A stretch of 64,000 nucleotides of DNA, taken from contig JBEWZL010000145.1 of the NCBI GenBank assembly GCA_045837725.1, forward strand, positions 372,001-436,000, in the 5' to 3' direction. Positions 10,761 to 23,750 of this stretch are shown piece by piece; the first letter of the stretch is position 1; each line of letters opens with the position of its first letter. Under the pieces are notes generated by a model. That model searched no databases, was not told the DNA's origin, and was given only the letters and a program-made list of their open reading frames with translations. Source of the stretch: Vermamoeba vermiformis. Taxonomy: Eukaryota > Tubulinea > Echinamoebida. The translations under genes and the position numbers were made by a program.

Positions 10761-13086
10761 ATGGCATCAGCAACCTTATCTTTGGACACCCTTATTGATG
10801 ACATAATTTTGGTTATTATTGAGCAGCTGTTGGACGAAGAGAATCCAGCTTTGGTCTCCGTGTCAAACAAGCATCACCTCACAATGCAACAAATGTTTCC
10901 TAACCTCCGTAAGTCCGGCCATAATATAAAAATACCTTTCAAAATTAAATTTGCATTAATTTTTTAATTTAGGAAGCAATTTTTCTGGAACTGAGCTTCA
11001 TAACCCGCCAGACGATTTATTATTCAATGAGATCCCCGAAAATATGGATGACGAGCCGCAGAATATGATATGGAGCATTAATAGAGACGTCTTTGGCTAT
11101 CACAATCTCCTGAAGCTTCGCGCTGTATCTAAAAGTTTGAAACAACAGCTCGACAAACTTCCGCTCGTTTACATCCGCTCACAGCTTGACCAATTCTATC
11201 GGGAAAATATTCCGAAGAAAGAACGAGACGCGATTATGCTTGGAATCAGGTCCGAGATTCACATCGCAGAATTGCGACAAAAATGGCCTCGGATGCTGAA
11301 CGATTATCTCCGTCGCTCAACTTCAAACAACAAAGAAGCCACTGAAAAGGAGTTGTCAGCGCTGTACAAGAGGGCCAAGGTCATTTACAACGAGCGCTGT
11401 GAAGATCACAACGGCCAAGTTTACGGCAAAGCATCGCTGTTGGAGCTCGAGTTTATCGATGTCAACAACGAGCGTAAGTAATGTCTCGCCATTGGTTATC
11501 ATTGCGGTGCCAACGCCTACTGATGAAAGGCTAAAAGAGATGCAGCATTCGTCTTACTGATATGTTTTTACGCAGCTTTGAAGATTCAACTGAAGTTGGT
11601 GCATTGCTGGGACGTGAGAGAAGCTAATTGGTACACCCAAATCTTCATCTATGCACTGAACAGGAGTCGGCCAGTCGAGCTCAGACCTAAAAGATCCAAA
11701 GACCGAACCAATCAACCTCCAAAAAACTGCTTAATGCAATTATGGAAAGAGCGTGGCTGCTTGCGTTTGACGTACTTTAATGCAGAACTTACTAGGACGT
11801 AAGGTCATGTTGACACTTTGACACGTGAAAAATATCGTTGACACGTGTCATGCTAACCTTCGCTTTGTTTCCAGCGTCTGCCAAGAACTGTCCATCAACG
11901 AATCATTTTGGATTAGCGACCACACCTGTTTGTTGCTGGAGTTCTTGCTGCTCGTGGCTGGTACGTACCGCTCGAAGTTCATTATGCTGTTCGTCTTTAT
12001 TGACCGTGCATGTAGGTGAATCTAAGTTCACGCACTTCGTTCCTATTGCCATGAAAAGAATCGAGACTCAGGGCACTAAGCCTCAATCGTATGATTGGCT
12101 AATGTTCTACGAACGCAACAGAGAACCAGCGAGCAATGAGGTAGGTCCTCACGTTGTACGTAGTAGATCTTAAGCTTAATCTTTCGTTTGATCAGGAGTC
12201 GTACTTGACCACTGTCAACGAGTTCAAAAACAAGTTTTTGTTGAACAAAATTCCGCATGGCAAACTTGGACAACGATATTTATTGAATGCAAAAGTGCAA
12301 CTCGGTACGTATTGACAAAACGCCGAATAGTTTGGTGCCTTGTTAATCAGTCTGTATAGACGCTTCTCATGTCGAGCACTCGCTCAAAGCATCGAGTGAA
12401 CCCATTGCCAAGTGCATCGAATCGATCTCACACTGCTACGATGTCGAAGTGACACCGAACAAGTTAACACATCTAAACTCGTTCTTCATGAAAGCTATAA
12501 TGAAGACACGTGACGGTGGCTCATTTGTGCTATGGCTCGCGGAAAAGATGGGGACCGGTTATCACCCTCCTTGCGACTATGTCACACTTCGCGTAATGCC
12601 TCTGAATGTAATTAGTGCTGCGGCATTGGGCCTCGAGTTGTACGGCCAGGGCGTGGTGTATTATCACTTCTTCAACAAGAATGTCGTAGTGAACACAGAG
12701 TTCTGTCAAAGATTAATAGAGGTACTCATGAATCATTTGCCAACTTTCCTAATTTGGTAATTTAGCATTTAAGCGCTGTTTTTTACATCGACGAAGAGGA
12801 AGAAAATGAACCGAATGAACAACCGACTAACCCCAAAAAGCGTAAAGCTTCAGTTCCAATACCGAGACCATTCAAGAAGCGACGCACTGAAGACGGAGCT
12901 GTGGATTCTGAGCCCAGTCCCGTGACAATTCTGTCCCTTTTTGAAACGCTGATCAGAGTGCGAGTGTATGTCATGCGCAGACCGGGTGCCTGGACACACC
13001 TTGAGCCGTTCTGTGACTTCCTACAACACGATGCCATACTTACCTTCGCGCGCAATTGTATTTGCAAGGATTGGCACTTGGTTTAA
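10761..13086 (+). CDS. uncharacterised protein with F-box-like N-terminus, 8 exons
   Basis: Eight exons read through in phase (first 10761-10909 or so, last 12766-13086). The N-terminus (LIDDIILVIIEQLLDEENPA then LVSVSNKHH) resembles an F-box. A second similar segment follows (MIWSINRDVFGYHNLLKLR then AVSKSLKQQL), a rare double arrangement if both are real. The middle (WFYERN-type mixed sequence, WISDHTCLLLEFLLL, FVLWLAEKMGTGYHPPCDYV) matches no family I know. Near the C-terminus a basic stretch (NPKKRKASVPIPRPFKKRR) looks like a bipartite nuclear signal. It sits tail-to-tail with the F-box/LRR gene on the other strand, 63 bp apart. Function unknown; a substrate adaptor of an SCF ubiquitin ligase is possible. 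Confidence 0.7.
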
Positions 13087-13149
13087 CAGAAACTGTTTTA
13101 TAAAGTTGTTTAAGCTTTATAATATTACTGTTGAATCATTTCACGGTTT

Positions 13150-15112
13150 CTATTTAGGTTCAAACTTGGAAAGGTACAGCGGGTTGGAGTACACGGGTGA
13201 GTCTACGTAAGACACCGAGAGGAAAGGAAATTTTTCAGCAAACGTCGTCCAATCATCTTCGGTGTTTTGATCATCTTCTTCATCATCTTCATCATCGCTA
13301 AAAGTATACTCTTCTTCTGGCTTCATCACATTGAGGCACTGCAAACTCGTGACACGTGTCAAAGATGTCAAAGTGTCACTCGTTACACCACTGATGTCGA
13401 GATCGAGTCGCGTGAGGTGAGTCAAAGTCGATAATAGCGACCAATCAGCGTGCATTTCTTGGTCTATAGATTCATATTTTTGCTTGTCGTTGAAAACTGC
13501 TAACAGTTCCAAGCTCGTCATCGTGCTAACAACTTGCAAAAACGAGTCCATGTCCTCTTTCAAGACGTCAGCGGCAAATATTTTCAATGGCAGGTGTGCT
13601 AATACACCGAAATCTCCTTTGGTGTCTTCAGCATTGAGGCAGCCAAGGTGAGTCAGTCTTGTCAACTTTGCTATTTCGAGGTAGTGCTCTTCTTGCAGTT
13701 TGTTGTTCGAAAATGCTCTCAAATTGGTTAAATGTGGCAAAAATGACCGTTCTATTGAGAGACAGGCACCAGCGTGAAGTCGTTCCAAATTCGTCAAAGT
13801 CGACAGGTTTGCGAGCCTTAAGTTATCATAGGTAAGCACTGTCAAGTCCGTCAAGCGCGTCAATGCACTAACGTCGGCAAGGTAATTCGTCTTTTCCGCG
13901 TGACAGGACATTGTGCCGACTGTCAAGGTGTCCAATGACGTCAAAACAGCAAGGCTCGCGTAGTTGAAATTACTAATTTCGAGCTCTAGTTTGAGATTTT
14001 TCACTGAACTGCTGATGTTCCATAACTCGTAATTGCGTTGCATAAGAATATACAAATACGTCAATTTGTTGAACTCGCTGAAGAATTGCGGATCTGTGTT
14101 CTCTGCTTTCATGTCAATATGTAACCAGTTCAAATTGCGCAAGCTCCTTATTTGGTCATAAATTGTGCTGTCGTTTACTGTAATGAGCAAATGTCTTAAT
14201 TTTGTATTGTTGTCAATTCCGGTGACGCGTTTGGCCGATACTTCTAATGTCTCTAGCGAGCTGATCCCGCTCAAGCATAAGTGTTGTAAATTGATGCCTA
14301 ATAGTTGGAGTTCTTTAAGATTTTGATATATATTGAGTTCGCTTATTTTTTCTGCGAGTCGTATTTTCGGCAAGGCAAAGCACAGTCGAGTCAGATGCGT
14401 TGAAATTGACGGCAACAGATCCGAAGTTGGTATCATCGGAACTGACAGATCTTCTAGCTTTGTTAATAAAGTCACATATTTATCTAATTCTTGGCGCGTA
14501 TAATTGCAATTCGTCAACTGCAAGGTAGCTAGATGTGGCAGATGAACCAAAGCTCGAAGAAACTCTTCAGGGGCACTTAACTGGTCTCTATCTTGTAGTC
14601 TATTCGGGTTGAGAAGAGTAAGTTCGCGTAGATTTGTTAGATTGGTCAATAACTGCCAGTCTGGTTGGTCCCCTGATCGGGACAGATCGTGTTCGAAATC
14701 AGAAAAATACGGGAAAGTAAGCGAGGTAAGGTTGGAAAGCTTTGCAATTTGTTGAATGAACTCGCGCAATGGAATTCTTCGTGGTTTGTGAATAGTCAAG
14801 CTGATTGGAGTGTCATATCTTGATAAACTGTTAATGATGTCGGGGAGGGTAGCAGATCGAGGCAAATAAACCGGAAAGTGTATATTTTTGATCGAATTGA
14901 ACCATATCTTATCAATTAAGCGAACGTTGAGCACGGACTTGTCGTCTAAATACGCCGCTATCAATTGTATAATTTCCTTGAGCAGATCCTGAAAGCGCCA
15001 ATATTTAGCTTTACTATTCTAAAAATTAACTAAAATTAAGGGTTATTATTTAAAATATATGCAAATTGTTTCGAATTAATCAACGGATTTGAGGCAAAAA
15101 TATTCCTACCAT
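13150..15112 (-). CDS. F-box / leucine-rich repeat protein; start codon alone in exon 1
   Basis: The main exon (13150-14988) is open for 612 codons but has no ATG at its F-box beginning (DLLKEIIQLIAAYLDDKSVL then NVRLIDKIWFNSI). An ATG at 15112-15110 sits directly against a GTAGGA donor, and the intron ends at tttcag before 14988, so exon 1 contributes only the start codon and joins in phase. Irregular LRRs follow (LTNLRELTLLNPNRL, LRNLNWLHIDM, LTRLTDLTVL, LTNLERLHAG, LTHLTRLDLDISGV). The tail is acidic (FSDDEDDEEDDQNTEDDW). F-box/LRR proteins present substrates to SCF ubiquitin ligases; the substrate here is unknown. Confidence 0.85.
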
Positions 15113-15344
15113 TTTCTTTCAATCTCAGCTTCGTTGTTCAAATCGCAAACATATGTCGCACGTAAGTAAGACTTAGTACTTTATATGTAGCGTGCTGGTG
15201 CATATATCGCGCTAATTAGCAAAAAAGATTTCCGGTGTTTTGTTTTTTGTGGCCTCGACGCACACGGTTAAAAGTACTAGTACTATTCTCTCTTATTAAC
15301 ATTAACAACGCAATAAATACTATTTACTATTCGCATATTTACAA

Positions 15345-17263
15345 CTATGAGTCAGTTTTGTCAGTTTTGTTGGCCTGTGAATTTTTCAACTGCCGCCGGA
15401 TCTGCGTGTACTTGTCAAAGGCCGTATTGTTATTATTATTACCCCTGCTGCTGCCACTACTACTACTGCCAGTCGATCCATCCATTGGTCCGCTAGTGTT
15501 TGAGAACACTTTCTTCAGTCCCCTCATTGACAATCTGAACACAGATCTCACGCCACGGTAGCCAAGGACAGCGCCGGTGAGCGCAAAGAACGGTACTGTA
15601 GCTGGATATATCTATATATGGCATATAAATAAGATGCATACGAACAACTAAATGGTGCTTGGGATCTGCATCCAAAAAGTGGATCTGGTGCAAAATCGAG
15701 ACTTACATAAGCAGAGTACACGTTGTGTTTAGGCACGACATCTAACTGCCGCCTGAACTCGCCTTCATCTCCATCCTCCACGACGTCATTCAAGTGCTTC
15801 TTGATGCCATCAATGTGTGCACCACCGAACACACCAACGATCCTCTCGCCCGTGCATTCGCGCAGTACACTCGCCATGTACTGATCGCGCTCTGTGATCA
15901 TGATTTTCTATCATAATAAAAGCCCTATTAGTAAACAAGTCGCTAGTATTAGTAAAATACTTAATACTAGTTTTTCTATTGAGTGACATGTAGCAACTTT
16001 AATCACGTGTCAAAATGACACTTCGATCAAAAGCTAATAAGCGCTGCTAGATATGGTTATTTCTCGTTACCTGCACGGACTTTGGCATGTTTTTGTTATC
16101 GTCCATGATCCTCTCAAATGACTCTTGTGACGTCAACTCCTCGTTGACAAGTGATTCAAATTGATCACGTGTCATCAGCCCCTTGTCGTACTTGCGTGCC
16201 ATTAATACAAAGCGCAACATGTCCCATGTAAATCGACATAAGAACGGAAATGAAGTTATAATCTCTGTAGGTGTAATTGTTCGGTAGATCCGCGTACTGG
16301 TCACTATTGAAACAAAAAAACTCGATTAGATCGTTCTTCATATCTCAATAAGCTTGTTTAGTTATTGTAATAGGCATCTATATCATATGTAATAACTTGC
16401 AAGTCTATAAATTTAACACTGTGATGTAAAAAAGTCGCTACAAGGCACGTACCGTCAAAATTTCTATCTCCCAATATAATCCTTGATTTTTGCTTCTTTG
16501 CTTCCATAAATGCTGCAAAAAACTCGCCTATATAAACAACATATTAATGTTTGAATATTAGTAAGTGAGAGAAGTCAGATCCGCCAGTTGTCGTCGACAT
16601 CCACTTGTGCTTCTCATATAATCGTGCAAGTTTATTACATACCTCCAGGTCTAACATCTAGAATAGTGCCGAGCTTATAATAGAAATACGACAAGCTGCT
16701 TCTGATTGGCGACGTGAATTGAAAGCGGAACTCACTTGGAGGCCTGTTGGGAAAACGACGTTAAAATGAATCCAATATTTTTAAATAGTAAAAGATTGTA
16801 TAATAATAATTATAGGCTTCAAGAGGGCTTCAAGGGTCGCTGAACTTTTTAAAAAATATTTTCAAACTAAAATTCGACATCCTGCAATTTAAATAGCTTT
16901 TGTCTTCAATAATATTATTTCAATAATTATAGATAAATTTACCATGGCATAGTGAGTAATCCTAAGCGTTCTGGTGAAAGTTCGAGCACAACTGTGTCTG
17001 GCTTCAACTCCTTAACAGCCTTAATACGCCATCGTTAGCATAATAACTTATAATACTCCAATGTAACTATAATGCCACTTGTATTTTCAACATACCTGCC
17101 GGACTTGCTCCTCAGCAGATTTGCTGACATGATTGGTGCCCAATAAATGAATAGGCTTCTTAGTCTTCGGGTGCTCGACTACAACATGCAAAAAGAATTG
17201 TTTGGAAGCATTATTATTGCTATTGGCAGTTGATTCGTCTTTGGTGCGTGGTCCCGAGAACAT
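15345..17263 (-). CDS. TRABD: TraB-domain protein (TRABD-like)
   Basis: Seven exons, all in phase: 17096-17263, 16943-17019, 16643-16743, 16453-16527, 16071-16303, 15707-15907 and 15345-15611. The TraB/TIKI/EreA superfamily motifs are present: GTNHVSKSAEEQV (first GxxH), VVLELSPERLG (conserved Glu), IILGDRNFD (conserved Arg) and VFGGAHIDGI (second GxxH). The end has one hydrophobic segment (ATVPFFALTGAVLGY) and a Ser/Gly/Asn-rich tail. Human TRABD is a poorly characterised relative of TIKI metalloproteases; membrane anchoring here is inferred from the hydrophobic segment. The start is ambiguous. An alternative upstream exon (17292-17341, MQLRIELASFGKVKFSS) can splice to 17219 in the same frame through a 72-bp intron with a GTAAGT donor. 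Confidence 0.88.
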
Positions 17264-17596
17264 ATTTCAAAATGCAGAATAAATAACTTACGAACTGAAC
17301 TTCACCTTGCCGAAAGAAGCCAATTCAATTCGTAACTGCATCGAAGGGACAACTGTAGGATTATTAAGTCTTCATCATGCTCTGCTACCGTTCTGAACCA
17401 AACGCAGCTTGGGGTTCGGCCAGCCAGATTGCAGCTGCGCAAACCCGTAGCAGCGTCTGTGTACATGGGGGTGTAATAATATTACTATAACCGTCAGCGG
17501 ATTAGAATTGACTTCGCTTCTATAAATAACAACGGAACAACTTTATTCCTTTTTAAATTTGAATCAAGCACGCTATATGGGCTTCCTGTGAGTCGT
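17264..17596. other. promoter or upstream exons of the TraB gene
   Basis: Minus-strand stretches here read as protein-like and would splice in phase into the TraB gene: about 17397-17460 (YGFAQLQSGWPNPKLRLVQN), then about 17292-17352. I saw no in-frame ATG in the first of these, so they may be 5' UTR. Confidence 0.35.
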
Positions 17597-17819
17597 CTAG
17601 GCTGAACTACTACTACTACTACCGCGCCTTTGCCTGTAATAGGACAAAGAGAGGCCGTTGCACTTTCGCAGTAATTGCACTGAAATTTGATCTTGCGTGG
17701 TGACACTTCTCCTGAGGCTCGCTTGCACTGGTCTCAAACCTGCGATCAATCAGAAATATTATTCATTACGTACCAACAAGCAGAATTGTTACCATGCGGT
17801 CAAAATTCCTGCAGGCCAT
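17597..17819 (-). CDS. possible small two-exon gene, about 62 aa
   Basis: An ATG at 17819 opens MACRNFDRMVTILLV, followed by a GTACG donor. Splicing to 17739 (acceptor gatcgcag) continues in phase as LRPVQASLRRSVTTQD and ends at TAG 17597. Arg/Ser-rich, hydroxylated and non-acidic, the N-terminal half resembles a mitochondrial presequence. An aataaag word lies about 70 bp downstream on this strand. No family recognised; length and weak evidence keep this tentative. Confidence 0.3.
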
Positions 17820-17877
17820 AGTGGTCGGTGTTGGTTTTAAAATCCGCTTTCTTTATTTACATGGGTGGCCTCTTCGC

Positions 17878-18186
17878 TCAAATAAAAAGCCCTTTATACA
17901 TTTTTTGAGCCAGTTCCGCGACATTCCGGTTGCGCAACTCTCGATCTAGGTTGGAATTAATCACCAAATACTCCAATGATTTGTTTGATCGACCAGATCG
18001 AAGCTTCCTTCGTGCCAATGCTGCAATGCGATTTCTTGCTATTCTCTCCGAGGAGTCCGGGCTCAGGCTGCTAACTTGCACGTCTCTTTTGACTACAACA
18101 GGAGATGAGGGACAGGATTGAGTCTTAGGAGGCTCCTCCCAAATCATCGCATCCAAAAATGAGCTATCAATAACAGGGATATCCAT
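17878..18186 (-). CDS. small protein with an RPA32-binding-like helix, 102 aa
   Basis: Single-exon gene starting at 18186. The N-terminus is acidic and hydrophobic (MDIPVIDSSFLDAMIWEEPP), then comes an SP-rich linker (CPSSPVV, SLSPDSS). Residues 47-61 read ERIARNRIAALARRK. This matches the helix that XPA, UNG2, TIPIN and SMARCAL1 use to bind the winged-helix domain of RPA32 (pattern R/KIxxNRxxALxxR). The C-terminal third (LDRELRNRNVAELAQKMYKG) is probably another helix. It is divergently paired with the MAPEG gene across a 150-bp shared promoter. I know no named family with this architecture. RPA binding is inferred from the motif alone. Confidence 0.6.
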   Translation of the reverse strand: MDIPVIDSSFLDAMIWEEPPKTQSCPSSPVVVKRDVQVSSLSPDSSERIARNRIAALARRKLRSGRSNKSLEYLVINSNLDRELRNRNVAELAQKMYKGLFI

Positions 18187-18336
18187 GTTCTATCTTCAAA
18201 AATAAAATTAGAAAGGCCTGTCAGAAATTGACCTTTTTTTATCTCCGCAACGGATAGATCATTGACCAAATTTTGACTGTGCTCGATCTTCCATTTATTT
18301 TTAGCCCCTCGCCCGGCACTACAACTCAATAACATC
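18187..18336. promoter_or_regulatory. 150-bp bidirectional promoter
   Basis: Separates the start codons of the RPA-motif gene (minus) and the MAPEG gene (plus), so both promoters must lie here. Contains a T-rich tract (gaccttttttt) but no clear TATA box. Confidence 0.5.
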
Positions 18337-19283
18337 ATGGAAGTCTTTTCAAAGTTGCCGTTAGGCTTTATATCATTTCCAATCGTGTTCCTACTTCCGT
18401 ACATTCCTCAGCAGATCAAAGTCTACCTGATGGGAAAAGGAGGTATGATCAATTTATTTTAATTATTCGCGCCCTCGATCGATCATTTTAATTTGATACA
18501 TGATACGTTCTTGAATTTTAATACCCATTAAATTTTGTAATCAATTTTTCAATTTCATTATTGTAGAACTTAAATGACCGCCACCAATATTAATTACATT
18601 ACATAAATAATATAATATCTTTTCGAGCAAGCTAACATAATTAATATTGTTCTTATTACAAGGTCACTACGATAAAGTATCTCCACGAGCCAATACAAGG
18701 GACAATATTGCCGACAGAGATCGTGCTAGAGCTATCGCTGTAAGTACAGTTACTATCATATTTTAAACCGTATTTATTTTTGAATTATGAAGATCCTTTC
18801 TTGAACTAGATCCACTCCGGTACACGTGTTCACAATTTCAGACCATTAACCGCATTATATTATTAGAGATTTGAAGGCGCATATGTTAACGGCATCGAGT
18901 CGTTTGCTCCCTGGGCTGCTGCAGGTACGTCATTAATAATATATAGAACCCTTACTTGCTTATATGCTAGTTCTACAATGCAAGAAAAGCGTTTAGATAC
19001 TATATTAATATTTTACTATTCTTAGTATTGGCAGCTAAATACACTGGCGTTGATAATGCGTTGATCAATGTTTCATCGGTCGTGTTTGTAGCAGCCAGAC
19101 TCTTGCATCTATTGTTTTATATTAAAGGTACGTAGCATATTATACTAACATAACAATCATACTAATACTATTATAGGTGGTAATTTACTATCAGCATCGT
19201 TCAGGACATTATCGTGGCTCGGAGGAGTTGGCGCGACTTGTTATTTGTACGTGATGGCTATTAAGAACGATTGGAAGTCCTAA
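18337..19283 (+). CDS. MAPEG-family membrane protein
   Basis: Five exons encode about 155 aa. The start is MEVFSKLPLGFISFPIVFLL, a first membrane helix. The MAPEG core follows: H at HYDKVSPRANT, RDRARAIA, RFEGAYVNGIESFAPWAAA and VLAAKYTGVDN, then two further helices (VSSVVFVAARLLHLLFYI and LGGVGATCYLYVMAI). The conserved R..RA..A..N..E.FAPW pattern is the family signature seen in bacterial YecN-type MAPEG proteins and related to microsomal glutathione S-transferases. A glutathione-dependent role in the ER membrane is likely; the specific activity is not readable. A polyadenylation signal (gtaataaagc) follows at about 19328. Confidence 0.88.
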
Positions 19284-19430
19284 CGATGGACATATTCATA
19301 CTAATCAATAAGAACTGTATTAAATTGTAATAAAGCTGTATTTTAATTTCTTGGATCACGTGCTTTGTTTTGAGGCTTAATTTTTTCGGATGGGTAATTT
19401 ACTCCATTCATTCTCTCTTCGTGCACCAAC

Positions 19431-21601
19431 ATGGCAGAGCGAAAATTATTCATTCCTCATACTGGTAATAATTACGGTTAACGGTGAAGTCCTTAACTGA
19501 CTTTTGCGATCAGACATTTCCAATCCCGTTGAGCATCTGAAAGCATGGGCCAAGAATAACAATATTGAATTGAATGACCTCAAAACTGCGCAGTTGCTCG
19601 ATCAACAAGATCCTTTGAAGTCGTACAGAGACCAATTTTTCATTCCTCAAATAGAAGATCTGCAAGAAAGCGGTTCAAAAAATGAGAAAAAAGGTAATAT
19701 TATTTTTAAAAAGCATAATCATTAATATTACATAGTATCGCGATTACAGTAATTATTAATTAAATTCTAGAAGATTTTTTTTACGATTTATCGAGTGTCA
19801 ATAAGTTTTTTAGCCGTTCTACAAAATAAGCTAACCATAAATTTAATATAAACCATTTATGCACGTTTCAATACCGCTTCAATCGGTTGATTGCAGATCC
19901 ACAAAAAATAAATAGATAGACTAGCTTACCTCCAACAACAGGTGACAGTGTTTATTTGACCGGTAACTCGCTCGGCCTTCAAGCAAAAAAATCGCATCAA
20001 TATTTGAACGAAGAGATGGAGAAATGGAAGAAGACAGGCGTTCAAGGCCACTTTGTTGGCGATCGACCTTGGGTCACTATTGACGAGGTATGTAACGTCC
20101 TATATGATAATACGAGCCCTCATATTATTTATTTTCATTATATTTGCACGCACATCAGCTTTATCATGCTAACTTTTGCTTGTTTGTTCAAAGGTCGTTC
20201 TACCGCAGATGGCGCGAGTAGTGGGTGCGAAAGAGATTGAAGTCTGCGTCATGAACTCGCTTACTGTTAATTTGCACCTCTTGATGGTCGGATTCTATAA
20301 GCCAACACCTCAACGCCATAAAGTCATTATTGAGGCCGGATCTTTTCCCTCTGATTTGGTACGTCACACGTGCGACTTATACCGCTGATAATACAATGAA
20401 TTAATCGCAACTGTGTAGTATGCTGCCGAGTCTCAAGTCAAGTTACACGGTTTCGATCCAAAGACATCCTTGATCCAAATTAACCGCGACAACATTACCC
20501 TTGAATGTAAGTAACACGTCCAGTCTTCATCGCGAAAGTGACGCATAACTAACGTCGGTGTAGCGCTCAAACCTTACTTGGATGACTCAGTGGCCGTGTT
20601 ATTGTTGCCCGGCATCCAGTACTCGACAGGCCAGTACTTGCCGCTGGAAGACATTGTCAAGGAGGCCAAGAAACACGTGAGTCACAGCCGTTACCTGCAC
20701 TCTAATTGAAGCAAGATCACTAATATTCATTCAAATAGGGTATTGTAGTTGGTTTCGACCTCGCACACGCTGTTGGTAACGTGCCAGTCAAGCTTCACGA
20801 TTGGAACGTTGACTTCGCTTGCTGGTGCTCGTACAAGTACTTGAACTCTGGTCCTGGTGGCATTGGTACGTGAAACAGCTATAGTTAATGAATGTAACAA
20901 CTAGACGATTAACGAACAAATCAGGTGGCTTTTTTATTCACGAACAACACGCGCACAACTTCGATATGCCCAGATTGGCAGGTTGGTGGGGTCACGACCT
21001 CAAGACTAGATTTAAAATGGACGATCCGTTCAAGTAAGTTACCTGCAATCCTACCACTGACCTTTACACGGGTAAACTAACGACTCTTTCAGTCCTATTC
21101 CCGGTGCCTTTGGTTGGCGGTTGTCAAACCCGACAGTATTCCCAATTGTAACCTTGCTCGCGTCATTGGAGTTATTCGACCAAGCAGGCATGGACAACCT
21201 GAGAAGCAAATCCGTTTTGCTCACCGCTTACATGGAAATCCTATTAGGTTTGCTTACCGCCATGGGTGAAACCCACCGACTTTTCGCTAATTTGCGTATT
21301 AACAGACGAAGTAATGAAGGAGAAGGTCACCATCGTCACTCCTCGCGATCACAAACAGCGTGGTTGCCAGTTGAGCTTGCGAGTTGAAGGTGTGGAATCA
21401 AAGCACCTCGAGGAGGACTTGAGGAATGAGGGAGTTGTTGTAGACGTACGTGGTCCCATTATCCGCGCAGCACCGACACCGCTGTACAACAGATTTGAAG
21501 GTAAGATGCGGTGCTAAAATCATTGCAACGGTAACTAACCAGTAAAATTAGATGTTTATCGATTCATACAAATTCTTAGCTCTGTCACGCACAGTAAATA
21601 A
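19431..21601 (+). CDS. KYNU: kynureninase
   Basis: About 11 exons. The protein starts [20 protein letters not shown] and contains [72 protein letters not shown], the PLP-lysine region [12 protein letters not shown], and [15 protein letters not shown]. Kynureninase is a PLP enzyme that cleaves kynurenine or 3-hydroxykynurenine to anthranilate or 3-hydroxyanthranilate plus alanine. Every block expected of the eukaryotic enzyme is present and the length (about 460 aa) is normal. The final exon is short and ends at TAA 21599-21601, reading [16 protein letters not shown]. The cytosolic tryptophan catabolic pathway or NAD synthesis is the likely context. Confidence 0.95.
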
Positions 21602-21701
21602 AATTGCTTTTACAAGTGATGTTCGCGGCAGATCAGCTATTTACAAGAAAATTAGTTTATTACACATCAGGAGACTATTAACGAAGCGAAGTACTCGCGA
21701 C

Positions 21702-21738
21702 GATAAATTTCGGTTAAAGGGTGGTGTTAAAAAACACC
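21702..21738 (-). terminator. H4 histone 3' end: stem-loop plus AATTTATC box
   Basis: On the minus strand GGTGTTTTTTAACACC (21738-21723) is followed by ACCC, the consensus histone 3' stem-loop and flank. AATTTATC lies 13 nt further (21709-21702), then a GCGA/TCGC hairpin (21698-21686). Confidence 0.92.
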
Positions 21739-21779
21739 GTATTTTTGTATTACAAATATTTGAGTATTTGTAATTAGAT

Positions 21780-22779
<1,000 letters not shown>

Positions 22780-22823
22780 GCGTCTTCACGAGACTCAACT
22801 CGAGTGTTAATCACTCACAAAAC

Positions 22824-22874
22824 GGTGTTTTTTCAACACCACCCTTGACTCGGAATTTATCTTCGTTCGCGAAG
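22824..22874 (+). terminator. H3 histone 3' end: stem-loop, AATTTATC box, TTCG hairpin
   Basis: GGTGTT/AACACC stem at 22824-22840 with a 5-nt loop, followed by ACCC. AATTTATC follows at 22854-22861, 13 nt after the stem. A hairpin CTTCG-TTCG-CGAAG then overlaps its last C (22861-22874). Confidence 0.92.
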
Positions 22875-23750
22875 TAGCCTGTGTTAGTTATCCCACGAAT
22901 TACAGTATTTTATTCGCTGCTTACCTCCGCATATTATTTTTTTCAGGATTGCCGTCGCAGATCGGACTACTAAACGTAGAACGTTGATAGACCTGTCCTT
23001 ACGGTGCCAACAAACCATCACCACCTCAACCTTACTGGCCTCTGTAGCTTAGCTCCGGATCTTGTAATAATTAGCGACTTAGCAGAGATCGGCAGATTTC
23101 GAACACTTACTAAGGACCCGTTGTAAACGAAAAAATAAACGTCTACATTTACAATGAACAAATAATACAAATTTCCTACTAATAGTGCCAAAGCCATTGA
23201 TCGGCCCGCTCATTGCAATCGAATTACATTATTCTTAGCGCGTAACTAAGTTATTATAGATAGCCCAAAAAGCCTTCTAGAATGTGAAATATGCAGAGGA
23301 GGGATTGTTTCAACATGCAAGGCGAAGAGAAGCGCCGCGGCAAGTCCACGCTGCACGTGTACTAAACTCGCCAAATATTCAAACGAAATAATTTGTAAAA
23401 TATTAAATAAATAGCTTGTTGCATGCAATAATAATCTAAGACTAAATCGATTCATAATAAATTATTGTTGGCGAACTAAAATTACTTAACAAATAATTGC
23501 TACTTTCACGGTGTACATATTAGGCTAATATTCAACAAACGAATCGTGCATATGAATGCTTAAGCAAATTACTGTAATCATAAACTCGATGCGCTTTAGT
23601 GTAGTTCTACTTGCGAGATGTGGAATGGTTGATCACGATCCTTTCAAATCGGCTAATGAGATGTCAGCTCATACGCGGTGGTTGACGAGCGGATCGTAAG
23701 AGTAACGAACAGCACTTAGGCACGCAGGAAGGCTAAGACGAAAGTGATTG

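Noticed and set aside
11519-11560. C/D-box snoRNA-like words (CTGATGA and CTGA) in an intron
   Set aside because: The boxes are only about 38 nt apart with no terminal stem, too short for a C/D snoRNA.
17494-17706. 70-codon minus-strand frame with a CxxC pair (FQCNYCESATASLC)
   Set aside because: Only one CxxC and a trailing Cys, a simple-sequence Val run, and an overlapping frame with a better spliced model.
22780-23750. Hidden gene or small RNA between H3 and H2A
   Set aside because: Only short frames; no tRNA B box, U6 or other snRNA consensus could be found by eye.
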